This document shows, piece after piece, positions 1-9,558 of a stretch of 64,000 nt of DNA. The stretch is taken from positions 62,001 through 126,000 of the forward strand of contig JAXHNH010000011.1 in NCBI GenBank assembly GCA_034520725.1. The letters are read 5' to 3'. The stretch is from Gracilimonas sp034520725. Lineage in GTDB: Bacteria > Bacteroidota > Rhodothermia > Balneolales > Balneolaceae. The notes under the pieces are model-generated. The model was not told the origin of the DNA. It saw nothing but the letters and a program-made list of their open reading frames with translations, and did not search any database. Every line of letters starts with the position of its first letter. Positions within the stretch are counted from its first letter, which is position 1. The translations under genes were made by a program, and so were the position numbers.

Positions 1-457
1 GGTTCTTGATGGTGGTATCTGCCGTAAACAGAAACATAGGAATGGCTTCGATCACCACACTGTCTTGTCCGTTCATAAAACCTCTTACCCGGGTTGCAAG
101 CCACATTTCGCCGGGATATTGATCGATCTGGAAGGTAGATCGCATACCGTTTAGTCGTTTTTCATTCCAAACCTCTGTTTTAGTGATGAAGTTGGCGAAA
201 TCGATCTCATGGATCCCATAATCCTTCAGGGGTAAGATCCTGTCTTCAATTTTTGTTATGGGTTTGGTATCCCAGAGGTCGGCTCTGGATGAATCACTTA
301 CTTGCTCCACAACCCCGCGCGACCATTCCTTTCCGGCCTGTGAGAACATAGGAAATATTGAAAAAGGCCAAAACTCACCCAAGTGAGTAGCAACAAGAAC
401 AATATTTAGGATCAGGGTCCATAGAAGGATCTTCTTATGTTTTTTAAAAGACTCCAC
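1..457 (-). CDS. Partial membrane-anchored protein, unknown function
   Basis: This gene runs off the left edge; only its N-terminal 152 or so residues are visible. I chose the GTG at 457 because an in-frame stop lies about ten codons upstream and no ATG precedes the hydrophobic segment. The start reads VESFKKHKKILLWTL, followed by one membrane helix (about residues 9-26) and a tryptophan-rich stretch (FWPFSIFPMFSQAG). That tryptophan and proline pattern resembles short proteins encoded beside HTTM/vitamin-K-carboxylase-like membrane proteins, but the partner is outside the window. It is transcribed away from the MMPL gene. Function is not assigned. The frame is open to the edge. Confidence 0.55.
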   Translation of the reverse strand, partial: MESFKKHKKILLWTLILNIVLVATHLGEFWPFSIFPMFSQAGKEWSRGVVEQVSDSSRADLWDTKPITKIEDRILPLKDYGIHEIDFANFITKTEVWNEKRLNGMRSTFQIDQYPGEMWLATRVRGFMNGQDSVVIEAIPMFLFTADTTIKN

Positions 458-651
458 ACTTGATCGTTTGTTAAAAATTAAGTGTTAAAGATATTGAAAT
501 TCACTCAACAAAACTTGGTTCTGCCTGATACATATCTCAGTAGATCAAATTGAACAATTTCTACGCAATGATACTTAATTAACAAAGTTAACCATCTGAA
601 TAAGAGAATTGTTACTTGTTACAATTTCTTAAAACAGAACAAAGAAATACG

Positions 652-659
652 TATTTTTG
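652..659 (+). promoter_or_regulatory. Possible Bacteroidota-type -7 element (MMPL gene)
   Basis: TATTTTTG matches the TAnnTTTG -7 consensus of the Bacteroidota primary sigma factor. It lies 47 nt before the MMPL start codon. No clear TTG -33 box is seen at the right distance, so this is tentative. Confidence 0.3.
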
Positions 660-705
660 TTAATTATTGAACCCGTCAAAAATTATCGACTCACTTATAG
701 ATTAA

Positions 706-3204
706 ATGTCAAAGCTGCTTAAGCTCTTTAAACCTTTATTAAACTACAATTATTCGCATCCATATCTGGTATTAGTCGTGACGATATTACTGGCTATTGT
801 CAGTGGCTTTTTTGCGATCCAGTTAAAAGTAGATACGGATATTGCCAATCTCTTGCCTGAGGATCACCCCAATGTAGTGGCGTTAGACAAACTCAATGAA
901 ACCGTTGGGGGAGAGACTGATATGCAGGTCGTGATAAGTTCACCCAGTTTTGAAGCAAATAAAAAATTCGCCGAAGACCTCATAGAAAGATCGCTTGAAA
1001 TGTATTACCCAAGATTTGAGGATTACTACTTCGAGAGGGCTGAGTTCAAAAGAGAGACTGAATTTACCAAAAAAAATGCATTATATCTGGCTAGTGAGTC
1101 TGAACTTAGTGATGTAATAAGCTGGCTGGAAGACGAGATAGAGCAGGCAAAAGAGGAAGCAAACCCGTTTTACTTTGACCTTGGGGATGAAGATGAGGAA
1201 GCAGAGGATACCCGGGCAGAAGACTTCGAGGAAAGCTATAAAACTCTTGTTCCATCAGAGTATCCGGTGAGTGAGGATAGTACCATCATGGTAGTCAAGT
1301 TCTTTCCAACAGGGTCAAAAAGTGATATTCAGTATCTGGAGGATATGTTTGAGGAATATGATAACCTGATCGCCTCATTGAATCCGGCAAGTTATCATCC
1401 CGAAATGGAAGTTCGTTTTGGCGGTCGATTGAAACGTCATCTGGAAGAACTTACCTCCATCATGGATGATGTGATCGGTAGTTTTGCAACCGGTTTCAGT
1501 AGTGTGATACTTCTGGTGATGTTATATTTCTTCATCAAGAAATACCTGCATTACAGAAAAGGAACGCAGGGACAGGGTAAATACACCATTTGGTCGCATA
1601 TCATAAGAATGCCGGTTCCTGTATTGGTGATCGGAATCCCGTTGCTGATCAGTTTAGTGTGGACTTTTGGGATCACGTACTTCTATTTGGGTATGCTGAA
1701 TACTATGACTTCCGTATTGTTTGTGATCCTGTTTGGATTGGGAATTGATTATGGTATACACTTTTATGCAAGATATATAGAGCTGCGTAATCATGGATAT
1801 AATGTTCATGATGCCATTCAAACCACGAATGAGAAGACAGGTGAAGCCATTTTAGTATCTGCTTTCACTACGGCTGCTGCCCTGTTCATATTGATGTTTG
1901 CGGATTTCAGAGGCTTCTCAGAATTTGGGTTTATTTCAGGAACCGGTATTCTGTTATCGCTGTTTGGTATGCTGTACATACTTCCGGCCATTCTTGTAGT
2001 GCTTGATGAGCGTTTGAACTGGATTCTGATCAGTGAAGAGGATAAGGAGATGTATCAGGGTACGCACCGTTTTCCATTTGCCAGAACTATTGTGACAGTG
2101 GGGCTGGTTGCATCTGCTGTAGTGGTAGGTTTTAGTGGCAACCTCAGTTTTCAGTACGATTTTGGCGAACTGGAACCGAAATTTCCTGAATATGAGGAAT
2201 TCAGATCGTTTGCCAGGCAGGTAGAGGATTCTGACAAAAGAAATCCGGCTTATATTGTAGCTGAGACAACCGAACAAGTTGTGGAAATCGCTCAGATCCT
2301 TAGAGAAAGGGCAGAGTCAGATACTGTTTCTCCCACAATACAAAGTGTAGAGACTCTGCAGGAAAGATATCCAACCAGTGAAGCAGAGAAACAAGAAAAA
2401 CTGGATAAGATCGCCAGGGTAAGAGAGTTACTTCAGGATCCGTTCTTGGTAGATAAGGAGGATGAAGATCTGGATCGTTTGAGACAGGCAGCACAGACAA
2501 CTGAACCGGTCACAATCGATCAGATACCGAATTACCTGAAGTCACGATTCGTGACTAAAGATGGCGAAATAGGCCGTTTTGTGATCGTTTACCCATCAGT
2601 TGGGTTGTCAGATGGCCGGCAATCTATTGCCTTTAAAGATGATGTAAGTGTGGTAAACCTTGAAGATGGAGCAGAGTTTTATGCTTCGAGCACGTCAATT
2701 GTAGCAGCTTCCATGTTAGACCTTATGAGAACTGAAAGCCCTTATATGGTGGCAGCTACATTTATATTTATTTATTTCTTCATGTTATACTCTTTCAGAT
2801 CGTTCCGGTGGTCTCTCATCGCAATGTTACCATTACTGGTCGGTCTGACATGGCTATTTGGGATCATGATGATCTTTGATCTGGAGTTCAACTTCTATAA
2901 TCTGGTGGTGTTACCGGCCATACTGGGTATTGGAGAAGACAGTGGCGTCCATCTGGCGCACCGTTATCGTGAGGAAGGGAAAAACAGTATGTGGCAGGTT
3001 CTTTCGAGTACGGGACAGCACATAACCATGGGGTCGATCACAACGATGCTTGGATTTGCCGGTTTGTTATTTACAAATCACCCGGGATTACAATCCATTG
3101 GGCTCATGGCAGTTATTGGGATCGGAATGACTCTATTGACCTCAATAACCTTTATGCCTGCTTTGATTCAACTGTTGGAAGATAAAGATTGGATTCGTTT
3201 TTAA
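706..3204 (+). CDS. MMPL/RND-superfamily transporter
   Basis: An 832-residue inner-membrane transporter of the RND superfamily, MMPL branch (related to HpnN and other lipid exporters). Two homologous halves are visible. Each has one helix (about 17-37 and 460-480), a large periplasmic domain, then five clustered helices (about 255-440 and 685-825). The duplicated family signature appears as GLGIDYGIHFYARY near residue 345 and GIGEDSGVHLAHRY near residue 745; the acidic residue in each is expected to carry protons. The first periplasmic domain has an unusually acidic insert near residue 160. MMPL proteins export lipids or other hydrophobic molecules; the cargo cannot be read from sequence. It stands alone and converges on the DUF389 gene. 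Confidence 0.85.
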   Translation: MSKLLKLFKPLLNYNYSHPYLVLVVTILLAIVSGFFAIQLKVDTDIANLLPEDHPNVVALDKLNETVGGETDMQVVISSPSFEANKKFAEDLIERSLEMYYPRFEDYYFERAEFKRETEFTKKNALYLASESELSDVISWLEDEIEQAKEEANPFYFDLGDEDEEAEDTRAEDFEESYKTLVPSEYPVSEDSTIMVVKFFPTGSKSDIQYLEDMFEEYDNLIASLNPASYHPEMEVRFGGRLKRHLEELTSIMDDVIGSFATGFSSVILLVMLYFFIKKYLHYRKGTQGQGKYTIWSHIIRMPVPVLVIGIPLLISLVWTFGITYFYLGMLNTMTSVLFVILFGLGIDYGIHFYARYIELRNHGYNVHDAIQTTNEKTGEAILVSAFTTAAALFILMFADFRGFSEFGFISGTGILLSLFGMLYILPAILVVLDERLNWILISEEDKEMYQGTHRFPFARTIVTVGLVASAVVVGFSGNLSFQYDFGELEPKFPEYEEFRSFARQVEDSDKRNPAYIVAETTEQVVEIAQILRERAESDTVSPTIQSVETLQERYPTSEAEKQEKLDKIARVRELLQDPFLVDKEDEDLDRLRQAAQTTEPVTIDQIPNYLKSRFVTKDGEIGRFVIVYPSVGLSDGRQSIAFKDDVSVVNLEDGAEFYASSTSIVAASMLDLMRTESPYMVAATFIFIYFFMLYSFRSFRWSLIAMLPLLVGLTWLFGIMMIFDLEFNFYNLVVLPAILGIGEDSGVHLAHRYREEGKNSMWQVLSSTGQHITMGSITTMLGFAGLLFTNHPGLQSIGLMAVIGIGMTLLTSITFMPALIQLLEDKDWIRF

Positions 3205-3225
3205 ACACACCAAACGTATTCACCA

Positions 3226-4241
3226 TTACATAAACTCAAAATAGATAATAACAGAAAGTGCAACTAGAAGACTAAACCAGATGAAAATAGCCCAACGACT
3301 TAATTCTTCTCCTTCTCTTTGTTCAGTAAAACTATGGGGTTTTATTCCCTGAAGTAAAAAAGTAAGTATACCTGCCAGGTTTATACAGATTATGTAGGTC
3401 AGCGTTAGTAATCCTGCACCATAGGCTAATTCGTACATTCCACCTCCCAACAGCAATCCGGTAGCAACCATCGGGGGAAGCAATGCAACCGCTACCATAA
3501 CTCCGATCACAGCAGCAGAGATTCCCCTCGTAAACGATAAGCAACCCGCTACACCGGCTGAAAGCCCTAATGCAATATCCGCAAAACCCACATGGGTCCG
3601 GGAACTGATTTGAAAGACCTCCGGATCAATATCAATTATGAGTCCCATTAGAATAGAAAGGCTTAAACCCAGTGTAAAACCATAAAAAATTGATTTAAGA
3701 GATCTTTTAAGCAGCGCTTTATCTCCAAGAGTAGTTGCCAGGGCCAACCCTACATTAGGCCCCAATATAGGTGCAATCACCATGGCACCTATCACCATTG
3801 CTGCACTATTCCGAATTAAACCATTTGCTGCTACCACGCACGACAGGGCAATCAATACCAGATAAACCCAGGAAACATCAACATTATTTTTTATCTCTTC
3901 ATATAATTCTTCCCTTGAAATTCGATTGACCCGTTCATCGTCACTTCTTCTTCAGAGGAATCATCTGTTGCCTCTGGTTCATCCTTCTCCTCATTATCCT
4001 GCGATGGAAGGGTGGCGGATATAGGAAGAAGAACTATTCTATAATCATCCCGACCTGTGAATTTGGTCTCAAGGTCATTAAGGATCTTTTCAGTGAGTTC
4101 TACATCAGCCAAAAGGTTGATGACCGTTTTACCACCTTCGGATTTGTCGACCCAGGAATCAACAATGTCATCTTCGTTGATCAGGCTTTTAAGATCATCA
4201 AACCCATCAGGGGGCAGTATTTTTATGAGTCGTAATGCCAT
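3226..4241 (-). CDS. DUF389 family membrane protein (frameshifted)
   Basis: One gene read as two pieces. The N-terminal 100 or so residues start MALRLIKILPP at 4241 and form the soluble domain typical of DUF389 (TIGR00341-like) proteins. The frame then breaks in a GAA-repeat near 3940. Reading on in the other frame gives DDERVNRISREELYEEI followed directly by the membrane part (IALSCVVAANGLIRNSAAM, then GAMVIAPILGPN), so the break is a single-base indel. About five to six helices follow. The function of DUF389 is unknown; a membrane carrier or sensor role has been suggested. It converges on the MMPL gene with a 21-nt gap. Family is sure; whether the break is biological is not. Confidence 0.75.
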
Positions 4242-4313
4242 CTATTCAATTCAATTGTTTAGGCCAATGATAATAACATATAATACTTTGTCATTGAAAA
4301 AAAATATAGAAAC

Positions 4314-4369
4314 GTCCTCGTTGCTAAGCTCCAGCTTAGCAACGCAGTCCCTGAAGCTCCAGCTTCACG
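4314..4369 (+). repeat. REP element, left copy (two hairpins)
   Basis: Conserved GTCCTCG (4314-4320) leads into a perfect 11-bp hairpin (4320-4343, loop CC). Next come the linker GCAGTCCC (4344-4351) and a second 7-bp hairpin (4352-4367). The same arrangement occurs in inverted orientation downstream of the RAYT gene, with different but still self-complementary stems. This is the layout of a REP/BIME pair served by the enclosed RAYT. Confidence 0.75.
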
Positions 4370-4476
4370 TGGCAAGCTTATCAGCCGATTAAAGCTACAC
4401 TGGAAGCAGGAGCTACATAGCCAGGAAAATTATTGTAAGGAATTTTATTCTCATCGCTCTTACTAAAAAAAAGACG

Positions 4477-5010
4477 ATGGGAAGAAGCCGATATAAACAA
4501 CATGAACCTTGGTATCCCTATCTGCTCACTAGCAGTTTTGTACATGGACTTCCATTATTTGCGAAGCCTGAAATCGCGAATTTTTTAATAGAAAGTTTAA
4601 AGTACCATCAATCTCAAAATAACCTCAAGGTACATGCATGGTGTATTATGGAAAATCACTTTCATCTTATTTCTGAGCATGAGGATTTGAAAACTTGTAT
4701 GCAAAGCATTAAATCATACACGGCAAAACAAATACTGGACTTCCTGCAATCAAAGAATAACCAACTCTATTTAAAGCAATTGGCTTTTTCACGAAAACGA
4801 GGGAAGCGGGAATCTACATATCAGGTATGGCAGGAAGGCTATCACCCAAAGCAAATTTCAACCGACACGATATTGAAGCAGAAAATCGATTATGTGCATT
4901 ATAACCCAGTGAAACGAGGATATGTGGATCGGGCCGAAGATTGGCGTTATTCATCGGCGAGGGATTATATGGGCGGCAGAGGGTTAATTGAAATTCAGAG
5001 AATTATTTGA
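4477..5010 (+). CDS. REP-associated tyrosine transposase (RAYT, IS200-like)
   Basis: A 177-residue single-strand DNA transposase of the Y1/HUH type. The metal-binding HUH motif is HFH at residues 61-63 (MENHFHLI), and the likely catalytic tyrosine is Tyr81 (SIKSYTAKQI). The C-terminal DYVHYNPVKRGY and WRYSSARDY motifs are hallmarks of RAYT proteins. Length fits the family. RAYTs cut and move short palindromic REP elements; two such elements flank this gene in inverted orientation. The start MGRSRYKQHE is a good fit. The gene looks intact and is a single-copy domesticated type rather than a full insertion sequence, since no other transposon gene or conventional ends are present. Confidence 0.88.
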   Translation: MGRSRYKQHEPWYPYLLTSSFVHGLPLFAKPEIANFLIESLKYHQSQNNLKVHAWCIMENHFHLISEHEDLKTCMQSIKSYTAKQILDFLQSKNNQLYLKQLAFSRKRGKRESTYQVWQEGYHPKQISTDTILKQKIDYVHYNPVKRGYVDRAEDWRYSSARDYMGGRGLIEIQRII

Positions 5011-5012
5011 CT

Positions 5013-5066
5013 GGAAGCCGGAGCTTCCGGGACTGCATCACGAAGCTGGAACTTCGTGACGAGGAC
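5013..5066 (-). repeat. REP element, right copy (inverted)
   Basis: Read on the minus strand this repeats the left copy: GTCCTCGT, a hairpin with stem TCACGAAG/CTTCGTGA (5038-5059), linker GCAGTCCC (5029-5036 in reverse), and a second hairpin GGAAGC/GCTTCC (5013-5028). Linkers are conserved while stems differ in a compensatory way. It begins only 3 nt after the RAYT stop codon. Confidence 0.75.
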
Positions 5067-5082
5067 AAAATTAGCTCTTGGA

Positions 5083-5251
5083 TGTCACCCTGAGCGATTA
5101 CCAGTTATAATCAGGTTTGCATCGTATCGCGAACCAGAATAGCTAGGGGCAAAGTCCAAATTATATGTTTGTTTTATAGGTTGTCCCGATTCTCGGGATT
5201 AGCGTTCAACAAATGCGTTTAGCATAGTTTTTTAAAGCGCTCAGGATGACA
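5083..5251. repeat. MITE-like intergenic element with 14-bp inverted ends
   Basis: TGTCACCCTGAGCG at 5083-5096 is matched by its reverse complement at 5238-5251 (13 of 14). Inside lies a hairpin TCCCGA-TTC-TCGGGA (5184-5198). No coding capacity is seen. Together with the right REP this fills most of the 490-bp gap before the permease gene; from 5252 to 5500 I see nothing recognisable. Confidence 0.45.
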
Positions 5252-5500
5252 ACTTCAGAGACTTTATCTCGAACTGACGTTATTTTGGACAATATATATA
5301 ATGCCATGCCATTAGAGTAATATATATAGGTAAATGACTTAGTGCTAAAAGTAATACAATCTTAAGACACTGCTAGGTAAGGCTTTTCATTGAATCAGCA
5401 AATTTTGTACTCTATAAAGACTTAAGATATGTTCTGTTGAGCTGTCTCGCCTGGACTTGTAATATGGGTATTTGTTCGCCACGTGTTGAAGCTTCGGAAC

Positions 5501-7531
5501 TTACTCTGTAGCTGAAAAAATCTTATGGGCAGCTTGTATAGACTCGGTCGGTCCAACAAACACTACATGGTCACCGCCTCTTATCTCAGTCTGTCCTCTG
5601 GGTACAACGAATTCTTCATTTCGAATTACAGCAGCTACTACACATTGTTCCGGAATATTAATTTCCTGAATAATACTTCCAACGACCTCCGCTTTTTCAG
5701 GAACTACCATATCAATAAGGCTGGCTACACCACTTTCGATTTCAAAAAGGTCGGCAACGCTGGGACGATCCAGATAATTTTCCACCATTGCAGCAGTGGC
5801 ATAGGGCGCACTGATGCAAACAACTCCGCTGTCTTCAAGCAACGAAACGTAGGCCGGGTCCCGGGCTATAGCAATAACTTGTTTAATACCTAAACGTTTA
5901 ACTTGTAGAGCTATGATGGAATTTCGCTGATCGTTATTGGTAGCGGCAATGGCTACATCCATCTTATTTGGTTCTACCTGTTCGAGGATTTCTTGTTTGG
6001 TTCCATCACCCTGAAAAATAGGTACATTAAATCTCTGTTCCAGTTTATTGCACATTTCCTCGTCCTGTTCAATAAAAGTGATTTGATATTCCGAAGATCG
6101 AAAGACCATCCGGAATTCGTCTTGTTTAAGTAAGCGGTCGGCAATATTACTGCCCTGATTGCCACCACCAATAATGAGTACATTCATATGAGGCCTCCAA
6201 TAAGCTTTAATTTTAATGTTAATACGCTGTATAAATTCCGGAAATCCACGCAGGTCATCTCTGTTTCCCGGTTGTAGAAGATAAAGTACCCCGCCGATAG
6301 CTGTCAAAATACTGCCCAACAGTAAACTTTGTGGATCTAATGTAGGTACAAAAAACCAGCAGGTAAAAATTCCCAGAATGGGTATTACGGGATATAATAT
6401 AATTTTGAACGGACGTCGCAGGTTGGGCATGTGGCGGTGAAGTGCAATGACTGCATAATTAACGATACCAATGGCAATCAGATAGCCGAAACTGCTGGCA
6501 GATGCCAAAAGCCGTACAATGCCTGATGCCCCAAGTATTGCCACTAATGCTGCACAAACAAAAAGTGCAATGTGAGGAGTCTTATATGTGGAATGCAGGC
6601 GTGCAAAAATTTCAGGGAAATGTTTGTCGCGACCCAAAGCAAAAAGTACGCGAGAACTGGCTCCTAATGTAACACTAAAAGCAGATAAACTTGCCATAAT
6701 AGTTGCAATGATACCGGCCCATCGGCCCCACGGACCGAAAATAACATCTGCAACATAGATGAATGGTGTGCTCGTCTGTGCCAGATCAGTATAATTTGCG
6801 ACACCCATCATCACCCAAAGCAGAAGTACATATATGGCAATACCGATTCCAAGGGTGATAAAAATGGCACGCGGTATATTCTTTGCCGGTTCTATAATTT
6901 CTTCTGCGGCAACAGTAATAAGGTCGAAACCCACATAAGAAATATAGATTAGACCCATTGTAGGAATTAAAGGTCCATATCCCATAGGGGCAATAGGATC
7001 AAGATTTGCCGGCTCAATATGGAAGGCGCCAAGCACCCCAACTCCAACCAGTACAATGAGTTCGATAATATTCATCACTGCAATAAACTTTAACGCTTCT
7101 GCCTGACCCCGCAGATTAATCAGCGTAAAAGCAAGGGTTGTAAGGAAAACCACAAGAATGACGCTGATATCCTGGAGAAAGTAGTTTTTAATAGTCAGAG
7201 CAAAAATTACAGCATAAAGGGAACAGGCCAGAGTATTCCCAATCCAAAAAAACCATCCGGTCAGAAAAGCGATGGGTCGCGGTAGCGTGCGGCTGGTAAA
7301 TGAATAGCCCCCGCCAGCAATGGGAATGGCGGCTCCAAGCTCACTATAGCTGAAAGCCGTAAATAATGTCAGAAGTCCCATTGCAAGATAAGCGAAAATA
7401 CCAAGTGGACCGGCCGATTGGGCTACTTCGCTGGGGAGCGCAAATATACCAGGCCCCATCATGGCACCGATACCGATCATCACGGCCATAAACAGTCCAA
7501 TATTTCGTTTAAATCCGGATTGTTCAGCCAT
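5501..7531 (-). CDS. APC-family amino-acid permease fused to RCK (TrkA) domains
   Basis: A 676-residue fusion. Residues 1 to about 420 form a twelve-helix amino acid-polyamine-organocation permease; the helix-1 signature GAMMGPGIFALPSEVAQSAG and helix-2 GGGYSFTSRTLPRP are clear. From about residue 450 a Rossmann TrkA_N domain follows (IIGGGNQGSNIADRLL, GxGxxG-type nucleotide site), then a TrkA_C domain to the end. RCK modules usually gate potassium transporters by binding NAD(H), ATP or cyclic dinucleotides; here the module probably gates amino-acid import. The substrate is unknown. Transcribed alone, divergent from the FAD dehydrogenase. The gene is intact. Confidence 0.85.
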   Translation of the reverse strand: MAEQSGFKRNIGLFMAVMIGIGAMMGPGIFALPSEVAQSAGPLGIFAYLAMGLLTLFTAFSYSELGAAIPIAGGGYSFTSRTLPRPIAFLTGWFFWIGNTLACSLYAVIFALTIKNYFLQDISVILVVFLTTLAFTLINLRGQAEALKFIAVMNIIELIVLVGVGVLGAFHIEPANLDPIAPMGYGPLIPTMGLIYISYVGFDLITVAAEEIIEPAKNIPRAIFITLGIGIAIYVLLLWVMMGVANYTDLAQTSTPFIYVADVIFGPWGRWAGIIATIMASLSAFSVTLGASSRVLFALGRDKHFPEIFARLHSTYKTPHIALFVCAALVAILGASGIVRLLASASSFGYLIAIGIVNYAVIALHRHMPNLRRPFKIILYPVIPILGIFTCWFFVPTLDPQSLLLGSILTAIGGVLYLLQPGNRDDLRGFPEFIQRINIKIKAYWRPHMNVLIIGGGNQGSNIADRLLKQDEFRMVFRSSEYQITFIEQDEEMCNKLEQRFNVPIFQGDGTKQEILEQVEPNKMDVAIAATNNDQRNSIIALQVKRLGIKQVIAIARDPAYVSLLEDSGVVCISAPYATAAMVENYLDRPSVADLFEIESGVASLIDMVVPEKAEVVGSIIQEINIPEQCVVAAVIRNEEFVVPRGQTEIRGGDHVVFVGPTESIQAAHKIFSATE

Positions 7532-7777
7532 AGTTTTTAACGAATATCAAGAAATGTATCCCGCTTGATCATTTTTGTATACACTTTTATAGTATCTAGA
7601 TTTAGATTTATCCGATGGGGAGAAATAAAAACTTAGTATATCTATTTGGTTTGCTTAATTCAAAGAATAATGAATGGTTAATCTCTTTCTCAACATCTCC
7701 GTCAAATAGCTGCGAATCATGTGAAGAGGCTAGAACTAAGATTCCCGGATCGAATTAGTTAAAACCATGCAATTCCG

Positions 7778-7785
7778 TATTTTTG
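7778..7785 (+). promoter_or_regulatory. Possible -7 element giving a leaderless start
   Basis: TATTTTTG fits TAnnTTTG and ends only 4 nt before the ATG at 7790. If used, transcription would start at or next to the start codon, giving a leaderless mRNA. No clear -33 box is seen. Confidence 0.3.
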
Positions 7786-7789
7786 GTTT

Positions 7790-9379
7790 ATGCAAAAAGA
7801 ACTACAGATACGGGTGCTGCCTGAAGTGGCAGGGCAATCTCATTTACTAGAAGAATATATTATCGATAAAGAGGGTTTGGCCCCCGAAGATCTTCGGTAT
7901 GTTGAAATATTAAGAAGTTCAATAGATGCCAGGGCTAAGCAGGCGTATTATAACCTCAAGGTTAGGTTGTACATAGGTGAAGAATATAGTTCTGAAGAAA
8001 TAACCTTACCCGATTATCCCGATGTAAGTAGTGCAAGAGAGGTGATCGTTATCGGGTCAGGTCCGGCAGGATTGTTCGCAGCGTTGGAGCTTATGGAGAA
8101 GGGATTAAAGCCTATTATCCTTGAAAGGGGTAAGAATGCAAAAGACCGGATCAAAGACCTCAAAGCGATCAACGTCAGGCATGAAGTGAACGAGGATTCC
8201 AACTATTGCTTCGGTGAGGGAGGAGCCGGAACCTATTCGGACGGAAAGCTTTACACACGCTCTAAAAAACGTGGAAATGTGATGAAGGTCCTGGAAAGAT
8301 TGGTTGGTTTTGGAGCCGTTAAGGATATTTTGGTTGATTCTCACCCGCATATTGGTACCAACAAACTGCCCGGTATCATCGCGAATATGCGAGAATGCAT
8401 TATTCAATGTGGAGGTGAAATTCATTTTAATACCCGGGTAACGGACCTCAATCATTGATTCGGGTAAGATCACAGGGGTTAAAACCCTGAATGGAGAGCA
8501 ATTTGATGCCGATCATGTGATCCTTGCTACCGGTCACAGCGCCAGGGATATTTTCAGGTTACTGCATCAAAAGGGAATAGCCATCGAATTGAAACCTTTG
8601 GCAATCGGAGTAAGGGTTGAGCACCCTCAGTCTCTGATCGATTCTATTCAATATAATTGTGAGACACGGGGTGAATACTTGCCTCCTGCATCATACAGTA
8701 TTGTAAAGCAAACGGGTGACCGTGGTGTTTATTCATTCTGCATGTGTCCGGGAGGTGTCATAGCGCCCTGTGCCACGTCTCCGGGTGAGATCGTGACCAA
8801 TGGATGGTCTTCCTCAAGGCGTGCCCGTTCAACGGCAAATTCAGGGATCGTGGTTGAACTCAAGCCAAGTGATTTAAAGTCTTTTGAACACCACGGGCCG
8901 CTGGCTGCCATGGAATTTCAACATGCCATTGAATGAAAAGCCTGGGAAGAGGGAGGGAAGACTCAAAGCGGCACCTGCCCAGTTATTAAAAGATTTCATA
9001 GATGGTAATATATCCGAAGTCACTTCCAAATACCTCATATGCTCCCGGAATAACATCAGTAGATCTTCGCAGCGTTTTACCGAAGTTTATTTACAATTCA
9101 CTGAAGGATGGCTTTCGGCAATTTGACAGAAGCATGAAAGGGTATCTGACCAACGATGCCGTAGTGCATGCTCCTGAAAGCAGGACCTCAAGTCCTGTCA
9201 AGATCCCCAGGGATGAGAAAACCTTGCAACATGTTCAGATTAAAGGCTTATATCCTTGTGGGGAGGGTGCCGGTTACGCAGGTGGAATTGTGTCTGCTGC
9301 CATGGATGGAATCAAGTGTGCACAGGCTGTTTCTCAGGTGATCAGTCTAATGGTTAGCAGTTTTATTAAAAAATATTAA
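7790..9379 (+). CDS. COG2509-type FAD-dependent dehydrogenase (frameshifted)
   Basis: Restored, this is a protein of about 525 residues in the uncharacterised FAD-dependent dehydrogenase family COG2509. The FAD-binding Rossmann motif is VIVIGSGPAGLFAALEL near residue 84, followed by FGEGGAGTYSDGKLYTRS. Further family blocks are VILATGHSARDIF, FCMCPGGVIAPC and the C-terminal FAD block YPCGEGAGYAGGIVSAAMDG. The reading frame breaks at least three times: near 8455, near 8935 and near 9005-9030. All blocks are in family order, so indels in one gene are more likely than several genes. The substrate is unknown; distant relatives reduce unsaturated or aromatic compounds. It stands alone. Confidence 0.75.
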
Positions 9380-9470
9380 TGTAACACGGATTTTGTACCT
9401 ATAGCTTTAATCACCTGTATTTCAGGGAATTGACAACAGGGTGTAGGTAAAAACACCTAGGTATTTATTA

Positions 9471-9488
9471 TTTGAAACCGCTTTCAAA
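9471..9488. promoter_or_regulatory. LacI-type operator upstream of curli operon
   Basis: TTTGAAACCGCTTTCAAA is an inverted repeat of 7 bp around CCGC. Its core fits the CcpA/LacI-family pattern TGWAANCGNTNWCA at every fixed position. It lies 70 nt ahead of the csgE start. Related sites lie before icmF, the GbsR gene and the glycosidase. Just upstream is a small palindrome ACCTAGGT (9455-9462). Confidence 0.5.
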
Positions 9489-9558
9489 AGTCAAAACTTC
9501 TTCGTTAATTAGAAGTGCTTAATAAAGCGTTGACTTAAATCAAATGGGGATTTGATAC

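Noticed and set aside
4477..5010. A complete IS200/IS605 insertion sequence
   Set aside because: No TnpB/IscB gene and the C-terminal motifs and flanking REPs fit a RAYT, not an autonomous IS.
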